This document shows, piece by piece, positions 25,800 to 33,415 of a stretch of 34,655 nucleotides of DNA. The notes under the pieces were generated by a model, which searched no databases, was not told the DNA's origin, and saw nothing but the letters and a program-made list of their open reading frames with translations. This DNA is from F23-D06 sp045600905 (GTDB lineage: Bacteria; Bacteroidota; Bacteroidia; Bacteroidales; WCHB1-69). The translations under genes were made by a program, and so were the position numbers. The stretch covers positions 1-34,655 of the forward strand of contig JAZRYT010000187.1 in NCBI GenBank assembly GCA_045600905.1. Direction: 5' to 3'. Each line of letters begins with the position of its first letter. Within the stretch, counting starts at the first letter, position 1.

Positions 25800-26648
25800 T
25801 TATTCCGTTTTGAAATCGGCTTTAAGGGAATCGATTTCAGACTTGTATTGATTTTCTATCAAATAGATGAGATTGAGTTTGTTGAAATCTGCGGCGAGTT
25901 TCACCTTGATATTCAAGAAACTGGCATTATTGCCTACGGAAACCTCCTTGACGGTGCCTATCAGCAATCCTTTGGGGAAGATGTTGGAATATCCGCTCGT
26001 CAGGACGGAGTCACCGATATTGATTTCCAGATGTTGGGGGATGTTTTCCAAAGAAGCCACGCGGGGATCTGAGCCTTCCCAAACCACAGTGCCCACCTGA
26101 TTATTGGAGGAGACAACCGCACTGATTCGGGAGTCGGGGTGCAGAATCGGGAGAACGGACGAGAAATTCTCGGACACGTCGCTTATCACGCCGACGACAC
26201 CGGAAGGCGATGTGACGGCCATATCCTTCTTAATACCATCTTTGGATCCTTTATCGACAATCAGATAGTTGAACGCCTGATTGGTGGTTCTATAAATAAT
26301 ATGGGCATACGTATAGTCGTACATACGCATACTCGTTGTATGCAAAGAATCCGTTTCGCTCATCACGGTTATCACGGTGTCTGTTTTCTCGATAAACATA
26401 TTGTCGTGTTCGCGCAGAAGAGCGATATTCTGTTGCAACAAATCCTCGTTTTCCTGTCCCAAACTGAAGGAATGAACCAAGTTCGACCAGTTCTTCTGGA
26501 TAGGTCCCGTGATATTCTGGCAGATGCGTGCGAACTTATAGTTCGAGTAAGACATCGACTTTCCTATCATCGTCAGACTTATCACCAGAAGAACTGCGAA
26601 CAGGAAGTAGTGGAAGTTTTTCTTTATGAACTCAATCAGATTGTTCAT
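25800..26648 (-). CDS. mreC: Rod shape-determining protein MreC
   Basis: A 282-residue periplasmic protein anchored by one N-terminal helix (about 12-30). A coiled coil (about 50-85, QENEDLLQQNIALLREHDN) follows. The C-terminal MreC beta-barrel domains contain NYLIVDKGSKDGIKKDMAV, GVVGVISDVSENFSSVLPI and DSVLTSGYSNIFPKGLLIG, all family hallmarks. Length is typical. It links cell-wall synthases to the cytoskeleton. It lies 23 bases after iorB and nine bases before mreD. Neither mreB nor mrdA/rodA is present in the window, unlike the usual mreBCD order. Confidence 0.95.
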   Translation of the reverse strand: MNNLIEFIKKNFHYFLFAVLLVISLTMIGKSMSYSNYKFARICQNITGPIQKNWSNLVHSFSLGQENEDLLQQNIALLREHDNMFIEKTDTVITVMSETDSLHTTSMRMYDYTYAHIIYRTTNQAFNYLIVDKGSKDGIKKDMAVTSPSGVVGVISDVSENFSSVLPILHPDSRISAVVSSNNQVGTVVWEGSDPRVASLENIPQHLEINIGDSVLTSGYSNIFPKGLLIGTVKEVSVGNNASFLNIKVKLAADFNKLNLIYLIENQYKSEIDSLKADFKTE

Positions 26649-26671
26649 CTAACTTCAACTTGTATATAAAA

Positions 26672-27253
26672 TTAGCGTTTTTCAGCAAATTCTCTGCCGG
26701 CGCGGAGGCAGGCGATGTTGGTATTGACAACATCTTCTCCCTTGCGGGCAAAGTTTTCTCTAACGGCTGCTTCGATTTCTTCGAAAGGAATTCCAAGATA
26801 AGGAGAAGCGGCACCGAGGATCACCATATTGGCGGAACGTGCGGAACCGAGGTCTTTAGCGATTTGGTCGGCATTGATGACAACTTTGTTTTTCAGTTTG
26901 CCGAGTTCTGCTGACAATTTGTCAAAATCGGGATAGTTGGGGATATTGACAAACGGTTGGTCATTGGTGATCAGCCAGCCGTTTTCCTTGTTCAGCCAAG
27001 GAAGGTAGCGGAGAGATTCCATCGGTTCCACGGAGATAATCATATCAGCCTTTCCCATAGGGATAAGGTCGGAAGCGATTTCCTCGTCAGACAGGCGGAA
27101 GTGTGATTGTACATCACCGCCACGTTGGCTCATACCGTGGACCTCAGCCTGTTTCATATACATACCTCTTTTGACGGCTGCATAGCCGACGATGGTTGCG
27201 ATGGACAAAATACCCTGTCCACCAACACCTGCTAATATAATGTCTATTTTCAT
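26672..27253 (-). CDS. iorB: Indolepyruvate oxidoreductase subunit beta
   Basis: A 193-residue cytoplasmic subunit with the gamma-domain fold of 2-oxoacid:ferredoxin oxidoreductases. The glycine-rich start ILAGVGGQGILS and the motif QAEVHGMSQRGGDVQSHFR are diagnostic. It pairs with IorA to oxidise aryl pyruvates from aromatic amino acids to aryl-acetyl-CoA, reducing ferredoxin; in gut anaerobes the enzyme can also run in reverse. It is separated from iorA by 96 bases that include a diverged CTTAATT repeat, and is followed 23 bases later by mreC. Confidence 0.95.
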   Translation of the reverse strand: MKIDIILAGVGGQGILSIATIVGYAAVKRGMYMKQAEVHGMSQRGGDVQSHFRLSDEEIASDLIPMGKADMIISVEPMESLRYLPWLNKENGWLITNDQPFVNIPNYPDFDKLSAELGKLKNKVVINADQIAKDLGSARSANMVILGAASPYLGIPFEEIEAAVRENFARKGEDVVNTNIACLRAGREFAEKR

Positions 27254-27334
27254 TTTAATTCAATTTTGTTGTTTATAGGTAGAAATAAAATCTCGAAAGA
27301 TATTCCGAGCAGTCGGGAACTGTCTTTTTCGATT

Positions 27335-27355
27335 TTAAATTCTCAATTCTTAATT
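27335..27355. repeat. Diverged heptamer repeat (CTTAATT family), three units
   Basis: TTAAATT, CTCAATT, CTTAATT at 27335-27355 overlap the iorA stop codon. This is the same unit as at 21102-21130. Only three units are present, one diverged, so confidence is lower. Confidence 0.5.
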
Positions 27356-28957
27356 CTTCTTAGCTGCTTGTTGTTTTTTCATACGACGGCTGAGTGTTTG
27401 GATACATTCACGTGTCGGGATGATAACGGAGACGCCTTCGTATTCGAGTTCCTTCTTGATAAGGGCAACATTTTCCTCGTGATGTTGTTTGAGAGGAGTG
27501 ATGCGGTGGATGTGTTCTTCCTTAACGCCGAGGCCTTTGCAGATTTCGCCAAGTACGCCGAGAGCGTGGGAATCCTGACCGCCGGTCATACCTGTTGTGC
27601 TGTTGTCAAGAATCATAACGGTAACAGGGGTGTTCTCGTAGATGCAGTCCAACAGAGAGGTCATACCGCTGTGTGTGAAGGTGGAGTCACCGATAACGGC
27701 GAGAACGGGACGCATACCGGCATCGGCAGCACCCTTGGCCATTGTGATGGAAGCACCCATATCAACGGTAGTATAGATAGCGTTGTAAGGAGGAAGTGCG
27801 CCCAATGTGTAGCAGCCGATATCTGCGAAAACCTTACCTGCGCCATATTCTTCCATAGCGGCATTGATAGCGTTGTAGGAGTCGATATGCGGGCAGCCCA
27901 CGCACAATGCGGGAGGTCTTGGAACAACGAGTTCGGGAACCGGTGTGCCGTATGTGTCTGGCAAGCCGAGAGCTTTAGCCACGAGGTTCGGATTCAATTC
28001 GCCATCGCGAGGAAGTTCGCCGGAAAGACGACCGATGATTTTGCCGGTTCTATTGAGGAGACCGCGTACTTGTTCTTCGATGAAGGGATAGCCTTCTTCT
28101 GCTACGAGAACGGTTTCGCATTCGTCAACCATCTTTGCGATAAGTTTCTTAGGCAATGGATATTGGGAAATCTTCAATACCGGATAAGGGCATTGGCCGT
28201 CAAAGTTCTCCATCAAGTAGTTATAGGCGATACCGGAAGCGATGACACCCATTTTCTTGTCAGCGCCGTCGATATACTTGTTGAACGGGGAGTTGAGGGA
28301 TTCGTTTTCGAAAGCATCCTGTTTGCCGAGGAGGTTGCGATAGTTCACGCGGGCGATAGCCGGCAGGAGGATGAATTGTTTCTTATTGTCCAGCAAGTGG
28401 ATTTCGTTTTGCGGACGTTCGGCTTTGCGTTCAACACCGGAACGGGAGTGTGACAAACGGGTTGTCAAACGGATCAGAACCGGGGTGTTGTATTTTTCGG
28501 AATAGTCAAAAGCAGCATACGTGATATCGTAGGCTTCTTGTTGATTGGAAGGTTCGAAAGAAGGAATCAAAGCGAACTTGGCATAGTAGCGGGAATCTTG
28601 TTCGTCTTGAGAAGAGTGCATGGACGGGTCATCAGCGACAACAATGACGATACCGCCGTTAGCGCCCGTGATGGCGGAGTTCATAAACGGGTCAGCAGCC
28701 ACGTTCAAGCCGACGTGCTTCATACAAACCATAGCGCGTTTGCCGGCGTATGACATACCGATAGCGGATTCCATAGCGGTTTTTTCATTACCAGCCCAAA
28801 TGCTGTGTACTTCGCCTGCGCGACCTTGTTTTGAATTTTGAATGAATTCTGTGATTTCGGTTGAAGGAGTTCCAGGATAAGCATAAACTCCTGACAAGCC
28901 AGCGTCCAGAGCAGCCTGAGCCACGGCTTCATCACCTAAGAAAAGTGTTTTTGACAT
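27350..28957 (-). CDS. iorA: Indolepyruvate oxidoreductase subunit alpha, short form
   Basis: A 535-residue thiamine-diphosphate enzyme subunit. The N-terminal pyrimidine-binding domain contains GVYAYPGTPSTEI and the middle domain AYNYLMEN. The motif CVGCPHIDSYNAI is typical of the family. The TPP-Mg site is GDSTFTHSGMTSLLDC followed by DNSTTGMTGGQ. The protein stops near residue 535 with a basic tail, whereas classical IorA proteins I know are about 600-640 residues and end in a cysteine-rich domain for two [4Fe-4S] clusters. That domain is absent here. The shorter form is probably intact: the stop codon is clean and iorB follows. A -7 box and a partial -33 lie upstream, so it begins the iorA-iorB-mreC-mreD-tamL run. 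Confidence 0.95.
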   Translation of the reverse strand: MSKTLFLGDEAVAQAALDAGLSGVYAYPGTPSTEITEFIQNSKQGRAGEVHSIWAGNEKTAMESAIGMSYAGKRAMVCMKHVGLNVAADPFMNSAITGANGGIVIVVADDPSMHSSQDEQDSRYYAKFALIPSFEPSNQQEAYDITYAAFDYSEKYNTPVLIRLTTRLSHSRSGVERKAERPQNEIHLLDNKKQFILLPAIARVNYRNLLGKQDAFENESLNSPFNKYIDGADKKMGVIASGIAYNYLMENFDGQCPYPVLKISQYPLPKKLIAKMVDECETVLVAEEGYPFIEEQVRGLLNRTGKIIGRLSGELPRDGELNPNLVAKALGLPDTYGTPVPELVVPRPPALCVGCPHIDSYNAINAAMEEYGAGKVFADIGCYTLGALPPYNAIYTTVDMGASITMAKGAADAGMRPVLAVIGDSTFTHSGMTSLLDCIYENTPVTVMILDNSTTGMTGGQDSHALGVLGEICKGLGVKEEHIHRITPLKQHHEENVALIKKELEYEGVSVIIPTRECIQTLSRRMKKQQAAKKN

Positions 28958-29030
28958 AAGATATGTATTTTTTATTATAAAATGATTATTAGTGATTTAT
29001 CAAAAAAAATCCCTCTTTTTTACGAGGTCG

Positions 29031-29060
29031 CAAATATACATTAATTTTTATTACATCGAA
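29031..29060 (-). promoter_or_regulatory. Promoter of the iorAB-mreCD-tamL operon (TTCG-N18-TATATTTG)
   Basis: On the minus strand TATATTTG (29031-29038) matches TAnnTTTG exactly, with TTCG (29057-29060) 18 bases upstream matching three of four TTTG positions. It lies about 75 bases before the iorA start. Confidence 0.5.
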
Positions 29061-29111
29061 CTGAAAAAAACACATTCTGCCAATTTGTCAGTCCTCCCCT
29101 CCCCGCATTTT

Positions 29112-29128
29112 TTGGCACAGTTATTGTT
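29112..29128 (+). promoter_or_regulatory. Sigma-54-like element upstream of dnaK
   Basis: TTGGCAC, five bases, TTGTT (29112-29128) matches the sigma-54 consensus TTGGCAC-N5-TTGC[AT] except that the C of the -12 GC is T. The overlapping TATAAT at 29128-29133 lacks a properly spaced -35 or -33 element, and no TAnnTTTG box is visible on this strand in the gap. The predicted start near 29139 gives a leader of about 70 bases before dnaK. The call is a prediction from motif alone. Confidence 0.35.
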
Positions 29129-29209
29129 ATAATCGCCGCCGTCGCTGAAAATCACACAGCGCCATACAAAAACAAACGAATTAAAAACCAATTTTAAATA
29201 AACAAAACT

Positions 29210-31132
29210 ATGGGAAAAATTATAGGAATTGACTTAGGAACCACTAATTCATGTGTTGCCGTAATGGAAGGCAACGAACCAGTTGTAATACCGAACAGCG
29301 AAGGCAGAAGAACGACTCCTTCCATCGTCGCATTCGTCGGCAACAACGAACGCAAAGTCGGTGACCCCGCCAAACGTCAGGCCATCACCAACCCCACCAA
29401 GACCATCTTCTCCATCAAGAGATTTATGGGTGAAACTTACGACCGCGTTTCCAAAGAAATCGAACGCGTGCCCTATACCGTTGAAAGATCCAACAATATG
29501 CCTAAGGTGAAGATTGACGACCGCTCCTACACAGCACAGGAAATCTCCGCTATGATTCTCCAAAAGATGAAGAAAACGGCCGAAGACTACCTCGGACAAG
29601 AAGTAACAGAAGCCGTCATCACCGTTCCCGCATACTTCAGCGACTCCCAACGTCAGGCCACCAAGGAAGCTGGTGAAATCGCCGGTCTCAAAGTACAACG
29701 TATCATCAACGAACCGACAGCCGCCGCATTGGCTTACGGTTTGGACAAAAAGAAATCAGACTCCAAAGTCGCAGTCTTCGACCTCGGCGGCGGCACATTC
29801 GATATCTCCATCCTCGAACTCGGCGACGGCGTGTTTGAAGTTAAATCCACCAATGGTGACACCCACCTCGGCGGTGACGACTTCGACCACAAAATCATCG
29901 ACTGGCTGGCTGAAGAATTCATGAAAGACTTCAACGTCGATCTCCGCAAAGACGCCATGGCTCTCCAACGTTTGAAAGAGGCTGCTGAAAAAGCCAAAAT
30001 CGAGCTTTCCTCTTCCAACTCTACGGAAATCAACCTTCCGTACATTATGCCTATCGACGGTGTTCCCCAACACCTCGTACGCACGTTGACCCGCGCACAA
30101 TTCGAGCAACTCTGCGACGACCTCATCCGCGCAACCATCGAACCGTGCAAAAAAGCCCTCAGCGATGCCGGCTACAGCACTTCCGACATTGACGAAATCA
30201 TCCTCGTCGGCGGTTCCACCCGTATCCCCGCCATTCAGGAAATCGTGGAGAAATTCTTCGGCAAAACCCCGTCAAAGGGTGTTAACCCTGACGAAGTGGT
30301 CGCTATCGGCGCCTCCATCCAAGGCGGCGTGCTCACCGGCGAAGTCAAGGACATCCTCTTGCTCGACGTTACTCCCCTGTCTCTCGGTTTGGAAACCCTC
30401 GGCGGCGTGATGACCAAGCTCATCGAAAGCAACACCACCATTCCGACCAAGAAAACGGAAACCTTCACCACCGCAGTCGATAACCAGACATCCGTTGAAA
30501 TCCACGTATTGCAGGGTGAACGTCCGATGGCCGCTCAGAACAAGAGCATCGGCCGCTTCCACCTCGACGGCATTCCCGCAGCTATGCGCGGCGTTCCTCA
30601 AATCGAAGTCACCTTCGACATCGACACCAACGGCATCCTCAGCGTAACCGCCAAAGACAAGGCTTCCGGCAAGGAACAGAAGATCAGAATCGAAGCTTCT
30701 TCCGGCCTCTCTGATGACGAAATCAAGAGAATGAAAGCGGAAGCTGAAGCCAACGCCGATGCCGACAAGAAGGCCAAAGAAGAAATCGACAAGCTCAACA
30801 GCGCAGACTCTTTGGTTTTCACCACTGAAAAGCAGCTCAAGGAATTCGGCGACAAAGTTCCTGCCGACGACAGAGCAAAAATCGAAGCAGCCGCAGCCAA
30901 GCTGAAAGAGGCTCACGACAAGAAGGACTTCGCTGCCATCGACGCTGCCACCGCAGAACTGCAAAACGCTTGGCAGGCCGCATCAGCCAAGATGTACCAA
31001 CAAGGCGGTGCCGGCGCTCCTCAAGACCCGTTCGCAGGCGCTAATTCTGGCGCTGGCGCCCAAGGTCCTCAAGGCGGTGCCAACAACAACGACCAAGAAG
31101 TTCAAGATGTGGACTTTGAGGAAGTTAAGTAA
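29210..31132 (+). CDS. dnaK: Molecular chaperone DnaK (Hsp70)
   Basis: A 640-residue ATP-dependent chaperone. The N-terminal nucleotide-binding domain (about 1-383) contains IGIDLGTTNSCVAVMEG and VFDLGGGTFDISIL. The substrate-binding domain begins near DVTPLSLGLETLGG, and a helical lid with a Gly/Gln-rich linker ends in DVDFEEVK. Length is normal. It sits alone on the plus strand, with the intrinsic terminator at 31155-31190; dnaJ and grpE are not neighbours. The leader is A-rich without a Shine-Dalgarno sequence, as is common in Bacteroidetes. Use of C-ending codons is strong, as expected for a highly expressed gene. Confidence 0.98.
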   Translation: MGKIIGIDLGTTNSCVAVMEGNEPVVIPNSEGRRTTPSIVAFVGNNERKVGDPAKRQAITNPTKTIFSIKRFMGETYDRVSKEIERVPYTVERSNNMPKVKIDDRSYTAQEISAMILQKMKKTAEDYLGQEVTEAVITVPAYFSDSQRQATKEAGEIAGLKVQRIINEPTAAALAYGLDKKKSDSKVAVFDLGGGTFDISILELGDGVFEVKSTNGDTHLGGDDFDHKIIDWLAEEFMKDFNVDLRKDAMALQRLKEAAEKAKIELSSSNSTEINLPYIMPIDGVPQHLVRTLTRAQFEQLCDDLIRATIEPCKKALSDAGYSTSDIDEIILVGGSTRIPAIQEIVEKFFGKTPSKGVNPDEVVAIGASIQGGVLTGEVKDILLLDVTPLSLGLETLGGVMTKLIESNTTIPTKKTETFTTAVDNQTSVEIHVLQGERPMAAQNKSIGRFHLDGIPAAMRGVPQIEVTFDIDTNGILSVTAKDKASGKEQKIRIEASSGLSDDEIKRMKAEAEANADADKKAKEEIDKLNSADSLVFTTEKQLKEFGDKVPADDRAKIEAAAAKLKEAHDKKDFAAIDAATAELQNAWQAASAKMYQQGGAGAPQDPFAGANSGAGAQGPQGGANNNDQEVQDVDFEEVK

Positions 31133-31154
31133 TCACACAATTTTACCATATAAC

Positions 31155-31190
31155 AACGGGAGTGGTAGTCCATATCACTCCCGTTTTTTT
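31155..31190 (+). terminator. Intrinsic terminator of dnaK
   Basis: A 13-bp stem with one G-T pair (31155-31167 with 31173-31185), loop GTCCA, and seven or more T. It starts 23 bases after the stop codon. Confidence 0.9.
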
Positions 31191-31229
31191 GTTGCTATCA
31201 ACAACATATAAACATCAGAAAATCAAAAG

Positions 31230-31262
31230 GCGTGGTACATCCATATTGAATGCACCACGCCG
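31230..31262 (-). terminator. Probable terminator of the right-hand minus-strand gene run
   Basis: GGCGTGGT (31230-31237) pairs with ACCACGCC (31255-31262). On the minus strand the stem is followed by TTTTGATTTTC. The U-tract is imperfect and the loop is long (17 bases, perhaps partly paired). It lies about 105 bases past the YqaA-like stop. Confidence 0.5.
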
Positions 31263-31367
31263 AACCGTTTCAAAAAAAACGCAAGATTGCCATCCACAAG
31301 GGAAAGATCGTAATCTTTTTCAATGGCCTGCTTTACCCAGCCGCCCAAGAGCCGTAACCCTCAGCCC

Positions 31368-31820
31368 TCACATCATCCCATACAATAGGTTCCAGACCAG
31401 GAATCTTCCGGCCTTACCCACCAGCAACATCAGTATGGTCCAAAGGGGACGTGACTTGTAGAAACCCAAGGCTATCACCACGATATCGCCCACAAAGGGC
31501 ACCCAGCTGAGCAAGGCCAACCATATTCCGTACTTATCGACATACTTCTTCTGCCTTTCCAGCGTCTCGTGCTTCACCTTGAACCATTTCTCCAGCCAAC
31601 TCCAACGGCCTATTCTTCCAATCCAATAGGTTGTGATGCCGCCCAACCAATTGCCCAAAGTGCCCAAGACAAAGCAGCCTACAGGATTCTTTGTCGCAAT
31701 CAAGACAGCCATATAGAGGGCATCAGAACTGAACGGAACCACCGTGGCCGCTAAAAAAGTCCCGACAAAAAGACCCCATAGTCCCCAATTTTCCAATCCC
31801 ATCAGACTCAGAACAAGCAT
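31368..31820 (-). CDS. YqaA-family (DedA/VTT-like) membrane protein
   Basis: A 150-residue inner-membrane protein of the YqaA branch of the SNARE-associated/VTT (DedA) superfamily. The family motif is visible as TVVPFSSDALY, GNWLGGITTYWIGRIGR, LLSWVPFVGDIVVIALGF and the C-terminal GRFLVWNLLYG. It has about four helices plus re-entrant segments. DedA-related proteins are implicated in lipid-carrier or lipid flipping across the membrane; the substrate of YqaA proteins is not established. It starts 15 bases after the DUF5362-like gene's stop, so the two are probably co-transcribed. Confidence 0.88.
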   Translation of the reverse strand: MLVLSLMGLENWGLWGLFVGTFLAATVVPFSSDALYMAVLIATKNPVGCFVLGTLGNWLGGITTYWIGRIGRWSWLEKWFKVKHETLERQKKYVDKYGIWLALLSWVPFVGDIVVIALGFYKSRPLWTILMLLVGKAGRFLVWNLLYGMM

Positions 31821-31835
31821 TTTTCCGATGTTTCC

Positions 31836-32246
31836 TTATAAAGCAGAAATCATTACGATGGGCAACACCACAATGCTCAAGGCAATCATCACAATGGATA
31901 AAATGCCGAGAAACTTCCAGAAGTCCTTGTTGTTCTTCATAAAAGCGACGAACGCCTCATTATCGTTGTCCTCAGCAGCCGTCTTTCCGGATTTGCACGC
32001 GCGCAGCAGGTACATAATAGGGAAAATCTCCACAATGGCCATGACAAGATACAGTACGCCAAACAATCCCATTGGGGCTTCCGTGACTGATTTATAAATC
32101 GGGGCCATCACCAACATCATAATGCCACCAATGACTAAAAAGGCAGCACCGATAATCATCATCACAGCCATAAATTTCATCCATTTGGTGGCTGTCCACA
32201 AATGCAAGCTGGCCTCTTCGTGTAATTGAACATCTTTTTCTTCCAT
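31836..32246 (-). CDS. DUF5362-like membrane protein
   Basis: A 136-residue membrane protein from the ATG at 32246. The start MEEKDVQLHEEASLHLWTATK precedes a helix at about 23-47, two more helices, and a final helix ending PIVMISAL. It resembles the Bacteroidetes DUF5362 group (helix, TKWxKFMAVMM, a hydrophobic middle with PIMYL, then NNKDFWKFLGILSIVM), by pattern memory. An in-frame ATG eight codons upstream lies in an A-rich leader and gives a poorer N-terminus. Function unknown. Three hairpins lie upstream, between it and the ndpA-like gene. Confidence 0.7.
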   Translation of the reverse strand: MEEKDVQLHEEASLHLWTATKWMKFMAVMMIIGAAFLVIGGIMMLVMAPIYKSVTEAPMGLFGVLYLVMAIVEIFPIMYLLRACKSGKTAAEDNDNEAFVAFMKNNKDFWKFLGILSIVMIALSIVVLPIVMISAL

Positions 32247-32278
32247 AATAATATTTTTTAAATTAAACAATAATTGGG

Positions 32279-32368
32279 TTTCATTTTGTGAAATGTGTGT
32301 TTTGGTTTCGTAGCGTGTAGAGCGTTGCTCTAAACGCTACGCTAACGATGTTTTGCTTCCAGCAAAAC
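32279..32368. repeat. Cluster of three inverted repeats between ndpA-like and DUF5362-like genes
   Basis: The elements are TTTCA/TGAAA at 32279-32293; a composite CGTAGCGT plus AGAGC stem (32309-32323 with 32327-32341, two-base symmetric internal loop); and a perfect 8-bp GTTTTGCT/AGCAAAAC stem at 32350-32368. None has a T-tract on either strand. The arrangement resembles a short mobile palindromic repeat (REP- or MITE-like) or an mRNA-stabilising structure at the 3' end of ndpA. Confidence 0.7.
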
Positions 32369-32371
32369 GGG

Positions 32372-33415
32372 TTATAGTTCTTCTTCGTAATACACCTTGT
32401 AAAATTTGCCTTTTTCGTCTTCGCCCTGTTCCACATTCTCGCGGTTGCCGTCGATGATGATTTGGATTTTCTTATCCAAACGGATAATGCGCTTGTACGT
32501 GCGCTGCTGCTTTTTACGCGCAGACTCAGAAATGGTGAACTGGTCATCAATCACGATTTGGCTTTCCTCTTCAAACTCCTGCTTGAACTGATGAAACTTC
32601 TCTATAACCTCCGGTTGCTCAATAACCTCTTCCGCAAATTCTTCAATATCAAACGTCTCCTTTTCCTTAAAAAACTGCAGGGAACGGTTCAGCAAATCAA
32701 TCTGATCGGCTTTAGTAACCTCAAACTCGTTGGGCAGCTCCTTCGTGACGAAATCCCTGGCCAACGTCATAAAGTTCTGCGTATTGGCATACTCGTCCTT
32801 GCGCTGACGCACGTGCAGGAAGTCATCTATCCAATATTGCGCTTCAATACCCTTGTTGGTGTTATCAACCACGGCGACAACATAGCCGTTCTCGCGCTCG
32901 GTGTTAAAAACGAGGCAGCCCTTGTCCAATTTCTTGATATTGATGCCCTGTTCGCTCAGCAGATTGAAGCTGCCGTCCTCGCGTAGCACCTTGAGGAAGG
33001 TGTCCTTGTTTTCCGACTTGAACAAACCGACGGCATCCACCGTTTCGCCATCCAAAATACAATCTTTGAAATAGACGGTATAAAACTCTCCGCCCTTGAT
33101 TTTCGGGTGCGTGCTTTGCTCGTAAAGATGCTTCGCCAGATTCACCGACTGCTCATATAGCGCATCGGGATTGTCGAAAATACGGGAAACGTAGGTGAAA
33201 ACCTCGTTGAGGTTAAGCGATGATTCATGGAATAAATTATAATATTCTTCGTTTGTAAAATTTTGAGTATAATATTGAATCAAATCATCTTGCAATGAGA
33301 TTGTTTCAATTTTCTGAAGTTGCTTCGATAAAAGGATCAACTCTTCATTGCTTTTGTTTCCCACATAATGAATAGCGATATTATTCGCCATTTTAGTTCT
33401 ATCGAAATAATGCAT
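32372..33415 (-). CDS. Nucleoid-associated protein (NdpA/YejK family)
   Basis: A 347-residue cytoplasmic protein of the 37-kDa nucleoid-associated family. Family features are the N-terminal IAIHYVGNKSNEE, LYEQSTHPKIKGGEF, AVGLFKSENKDTFL, GCLVFNTERENGYVVAVVD, YWIDDFL, and a C-terminal half with SISESARKKQQRTYKRI-type basic residues before IIIDGNREN. E. coli YejK is a DNA-associated protein; the exact role is unknown. The start ATG overlaps the upstream gene's stop (TAATG), implying coupled translation. The first 60 codons are much more AT-rich than the rest (23% GC in one 60-base sample, against 48% in a downstream one), pointing to a mosaic gene. See findings. Confidence 0.9.
   Translation of the reverse strand: MHYFDRTKMANNIAIHYVGNKSNEELILLSKQLQKIETISLQDDLIQYYTQNFTNEEYYNLFHESSLNLNEVFTYVSRIFDNPDALYEQSVNLAKHLYEQSTHPKIKGGEFYTVYFKDCILDGETVDAVGLFKSENKDTFLKVLREDGSFNLLSEQGINIKKLDKGCLVFNTERENGYVVAVVDNTNKGIEAQYWIDDFLHVRQRKDEYANTQNFMTLARDFVTKELPNEFEVTKADQIDLLNRSLQFFKEKETFDIEEFAEEVIEQPEVIEKFHQFKQEFEEESQIVIDDQFTISESARKKQQRTYKRIIRLDKKIQIIIDGNRENVEQGEDEKGKFYKVYYEEEL

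Noticed and set aside
27266..28453. Long plus-strand open frame (395 codons) opposite iorA
   Set aside because: It is antisense to a well-supported gene, has no family features and follows the codon bias of iorA.
28990..29030. CCTC-GAGG hairpin with a T-tract in the iorA leader as an attenuator
   Set aside because: The stem is only four base pairs with an A-rich loop, so it is probably not stable.
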